A stretch of 13,834 nucleotides of DNA from UBA668 sp031366885 (GTDB taxonomy: Bacteria > Actinomycetota > Acidimicrobiia > Acidimicrobiales > Ilumatobacteraceae): positions 1-13,834 of the forward strand of contig JANLPB010000374.1 in NCBI GenBank assembly GCA_031366885.1, given 5' to 3'. The stretch's first letter is position 1; each line of letters starts with the position of its first letter. Of this stretch, positions 12,173 through 13,834 are shown piece after piece. The notes under the pieces are model-generated. The model had not been told where the DNA came from. It ran no database searches and saw nothing but the letters and a program-made list of their open reading frames with translations. Made by a program: the position numbers and the translations under genes.

Positions 12173-13834
12173 GTGAGGTACTGTCACGGCGGCAAAAGGG
12201 GGCCCACCATCAGCTATCTCGACCTACCCAGGATCCACCTTCTCGGTACGTTCTTCACCGATCCCTCCACCGTCAACAACGACCCGTCGCACTACGACAG
12301 CAGTGTTGATCGCCCGTCGCCGTGGCAAAGCCCGAACGGACTTCATCGATTCATGTTCGTCGACGTCAAGGTCAATGCCGCGACCGATGCCAACGGCGAC
12401 TTCGTCGAGCAGGACGCGCTCCTAGGCGCGCAGGTCACTACCAACGACTCACCCTCGGCCGCGAAACTCGTCGATCTCGACGTGTACCAGCAGGCCGTGC
12501 CGATGATTTTCGGGCTCGGTATCAACATTGCGGTCGAACCGGGCGTGGTGCTGTCCGGCGCCATCGACCCGGTGCCGTCGAATGGGCTTCGCTTCACGCG
12601 CGTGCTGCCAACTCGCGGATGGCAGCCGTGGGACTCCTACGAGGACTCCAGCTTTGGTGGCGACACATATGCGTGTGCCGTGTTCCAAACGGTCGTCCGT
12701 GTACCTGCGGCCTCATGGCCGACGACCAACTCGAACCTGCTGACCGCGCTGCGCGCAGCGACCTCAACCGACGCCAACGGCAACGTGCTGATCGCGATCC
12801 GGATGGTCCTCGATGCGTTCCAGAACGTGCCGTGGCACGACGATTTCTGCACCGGTCGGGTGCAGGCGACTCTTGGCCCCGTGCCGAGCGCCGGCGAAGT
12901 GGCCACGGTCGTCGGCGGTCATTGGCTGGACCCTCGCCCGGTTGACAAGACGCACTGGTACAGCCCCGACTTCTACGGCGTGCCCGCCGTGTTCGTCGAG
13001 CGACCGACCACAGGTAAGCGATTGGTTCTCGACCTCGCCAACGCAATGGCGTTGCAGCAACCGGGCGGCCCACCAGTACCGACGGGCGACCTCACCGTGC
13101 GCATCGGGGACGGTGCCAGCGGCGACCTCGGCCCGTTCCAGGCCACGCAGGATCTTTGCCAGAACTTCGGTGGCATCATCGAACTGCCAGTCTCCGACGG
13201 GCAGTGGTCGGTGCGCAATCGTCCGCTGGCGATCCGCACGACACGCGCCGACATCGGTGGCCCCGCCCTCTGGGTCGAAGCTCCGAGCGGGCTACGCATC
13301 GAGGCAGCGGATCGAGTCTTCCGGCTGCGCGGCGTGGCGGCGACGGTGGCGACGGCCAGGGTGCGGATCAGTCGGTTCGGCCAACCCGCCGCCGGGTTCA
13401 AGCCGGGTGTGGTCGTGGTGCCCGTCACCACCGGGAACCAGTCGGCCACGGTCCCGTGGAACGGTGAATATGTCGGCGACACGCCGCAGGCGGCCGGCAA
13501 GCTCACGGCGTCAATCACCCCTGTCGATTCTTCGGGCAACTGCGCCGTCACGCTGACCGTGCAAGGTGACCCAGGCGCCCGCACCGACGAGCTCGACGGT
13601 CAGCTGTACTTCATCGTCGTCTACGACCCGGCCGTTGGGCCTCCCGACATGAACAAGGTGGTGCCGCCGCAGGAGTCGGTCATCTCGTGCGTCGTGTACT
13701 CGCTGTGCACTGTGGCCCCGACGTGGGAGACGGTACGAGCGCTCATGGCGCCCTACGCGAAGCTGTATCCAGGTATGACCGATCAAATCGACCTCACCCA
13801 AGAGCAGGCGTTCTTCACGTTTGCGGTAAATCCT
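12173..13834 (+). CDS. VioB/RebD/StaD-like large protein, N-terminal part (3' end outside window)
   Basis: The frame is open from the GTG at 12173 through the right edge (554 codons, no stop) with GC-rich third positions. The only standard start is that GTG, but it lacks a ribosome-binding site, while ATC at 12209 has one. Near the start, YLDLPRIHLLGTFFTDPSTVNND resembles the N-terminus of VioB, RebD and StaD (DFPRIHF or DLPRLHF). Near the edge, MAPYAKLYPGMTDQIDL resembles the VioB stretch around YYELVYPFMSDKVFSL at a similar position. Those enzymes couple two indole-3-pyruvate imines through a C-terminal ferritin-like metal domain, which would lie outside the window. No pigment-pathway partner (flavin amino-acid oxidase) is visible, and many uncharacterised relatives exist, so bis-indole chemistry is not claimed. 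No signal peptide or membrane segment is seen. The coding call is strong; the family call is moderate and from memory. Confidence 0.8.
   Translation, partial: MRYCHGGKRGPTISYLDLPRIHLLGTFFTDPSTVNNDPSHYDSSVDRPSPWQSPNGLHRFMFVDVKVNAATDANGDFVEQDALLGAQVTTNDSPSAAKLVDLDVYQQAVPMIFGLGINIAVEPGVVLSGAIDPVPSNGLRFTRVLPTRGWQPWDSYEDSSFGGDTYACAVFQTVVRVPAASWPTTNSNLLTALRAATSTDANGNVLIAIRMVLDAFQNVPWHDDFCTGRVQATLGPVPSAGEVATVVGGHWLDPRPVDKTHWYSPDFYGVPAVFVERPTTGKRLVLDLANAMALQQPGGPPVPTGDLTVRIGDGASGDLGPFQATQDLCQNFGGIIELPVSDGQWSVRNRPLAIRTTRADIGGPALWVEAPSGLRIEAADRVFRLRGVAATVATARVRISRFGQPAAGFKPGVVVVPVTTGNQSATVPWNGEYVGDTPQAAGKLTASITPVDSSGNCAVTLTVQGDPGARTDELDGQLYFIVVYDPAVGPPDMNKVVPPQESVISCVVYSLCTVAPTWETVRALMAPYAKLYPGMTDQIDLTQEQAFFTFAVNP
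12197..12202 (+). promoter_or_regulatory. Shine-Dalgarno-like AGGGGG in front of an ATC codon
   Basis: AGGGGG lies 6 nt before ATC at 12209, exactly where the conserved-looking protein sequence ISYLDLPRIH begins. No ATG, GTG or TTG occurs between the GTG at 12173 and this point. Just upstream, TACTGT (12179-12184) fits a -10 box, which would place the transcript start after that GTG. Confidence 0.35.

Noticed and set aside
12666..12673. A third CGCATATG (on the minus strand) matching the core of the shared promoter element
   Set aside because: It lies inside the VioB-like coding region and lacks the TTGNCGGA and TGCCGAA parts, so it is likely chance.
1..13834. tRNA or rRNA genes, insertion sequences, attachment sites
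   Set aside because: I found no cloverleaf-like sequence, transposase motif or flanking terminal repeats on either strand.

Overview
The window is GC-rich DNA, densely coding on both strands, with frequent GTG starts, class E-like (LAVTG) and LPXTG-type (LPSTG) sorting signals, Thr/Ser-rich wall-spanning linkers, and an actinobacterial-style FtsX permease. This points to a Gram-positive Actinomycetota. An aquatic or soil Acidimicrobiia-like lineage is my best guess, but it is an inference; no marker gene is present.

Layout. (1) 2-466 (+) is the C-terminal end of an acyl-CoA synthetase / AMP-dependent ligase. It converges, with a 3-nt gap, on an amidase-signature hydrolase (470-1849, -). (2) 1850-2035 is non-coding and rich in hairpins. 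(3) 6364 to 2036 (-) is a surface-protein operon of three genes. They are a secreted WxL-domain-like protein (4586-6364), a DUF916/DUF3324-type WxL-interacting protein with a C-terminal membrane anchor (3472-4491), and a translationally coupled (ATGA overlap) single-pass membrane protein with an Ig-like ectodomain and an unrecognised cytoplasmic domain (2036-3475). A very strong hairpin separates the first two genes. (4) 6365-6729 is a bidirectional promoter region. (5) 6730-8358 (+) is a secreted protein whose N-terminal domain is a paralogue of the N-terminal domain of the divergent WxL-like protein. It ends in an LAVTG sorting signal instead of a WxL domain and carries a second, diverged copy of the domain. 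(6) 8455-10905 (+) is an FtsX/MacB-type ABC permease with no ATPase beside it. (7) 10906-11109 is a leader with a promoter-like element shared with the 6730 gene, followed by a three-stem RNA resembling a c-di-GMP-I (GEMM) riboswitch. (8) 11110-12105 (+) is a DUF3494 ice-binding-like protein with an LPSTG sorting signal. (9) 12173 to the window end (+) is the N-terminal part of a large protein resembling VioB/RebD/StaD, with an uncertain start.

How it fits together. Regions 3-5 look like an actinobacterial counterpart of the Firmicutes Csc/WxL cell-surface complexes: a WxL protein, a DUF916 partner and an LPXTG-like partner. Here, two paralogous extracellular modules are expressed divergently from back-to-back promoters and attached to the envelope in two ways, non-covalently (WxL-like) and covalently (sortase). 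The DUF3494 adhesin-like gene shares the same upstream element and may be under second-messenger control. The locus as a whole is therefore probably a regulated surface-display or adhesion island. That reading is inference; the domain and motif observations below are what the sequence shows.
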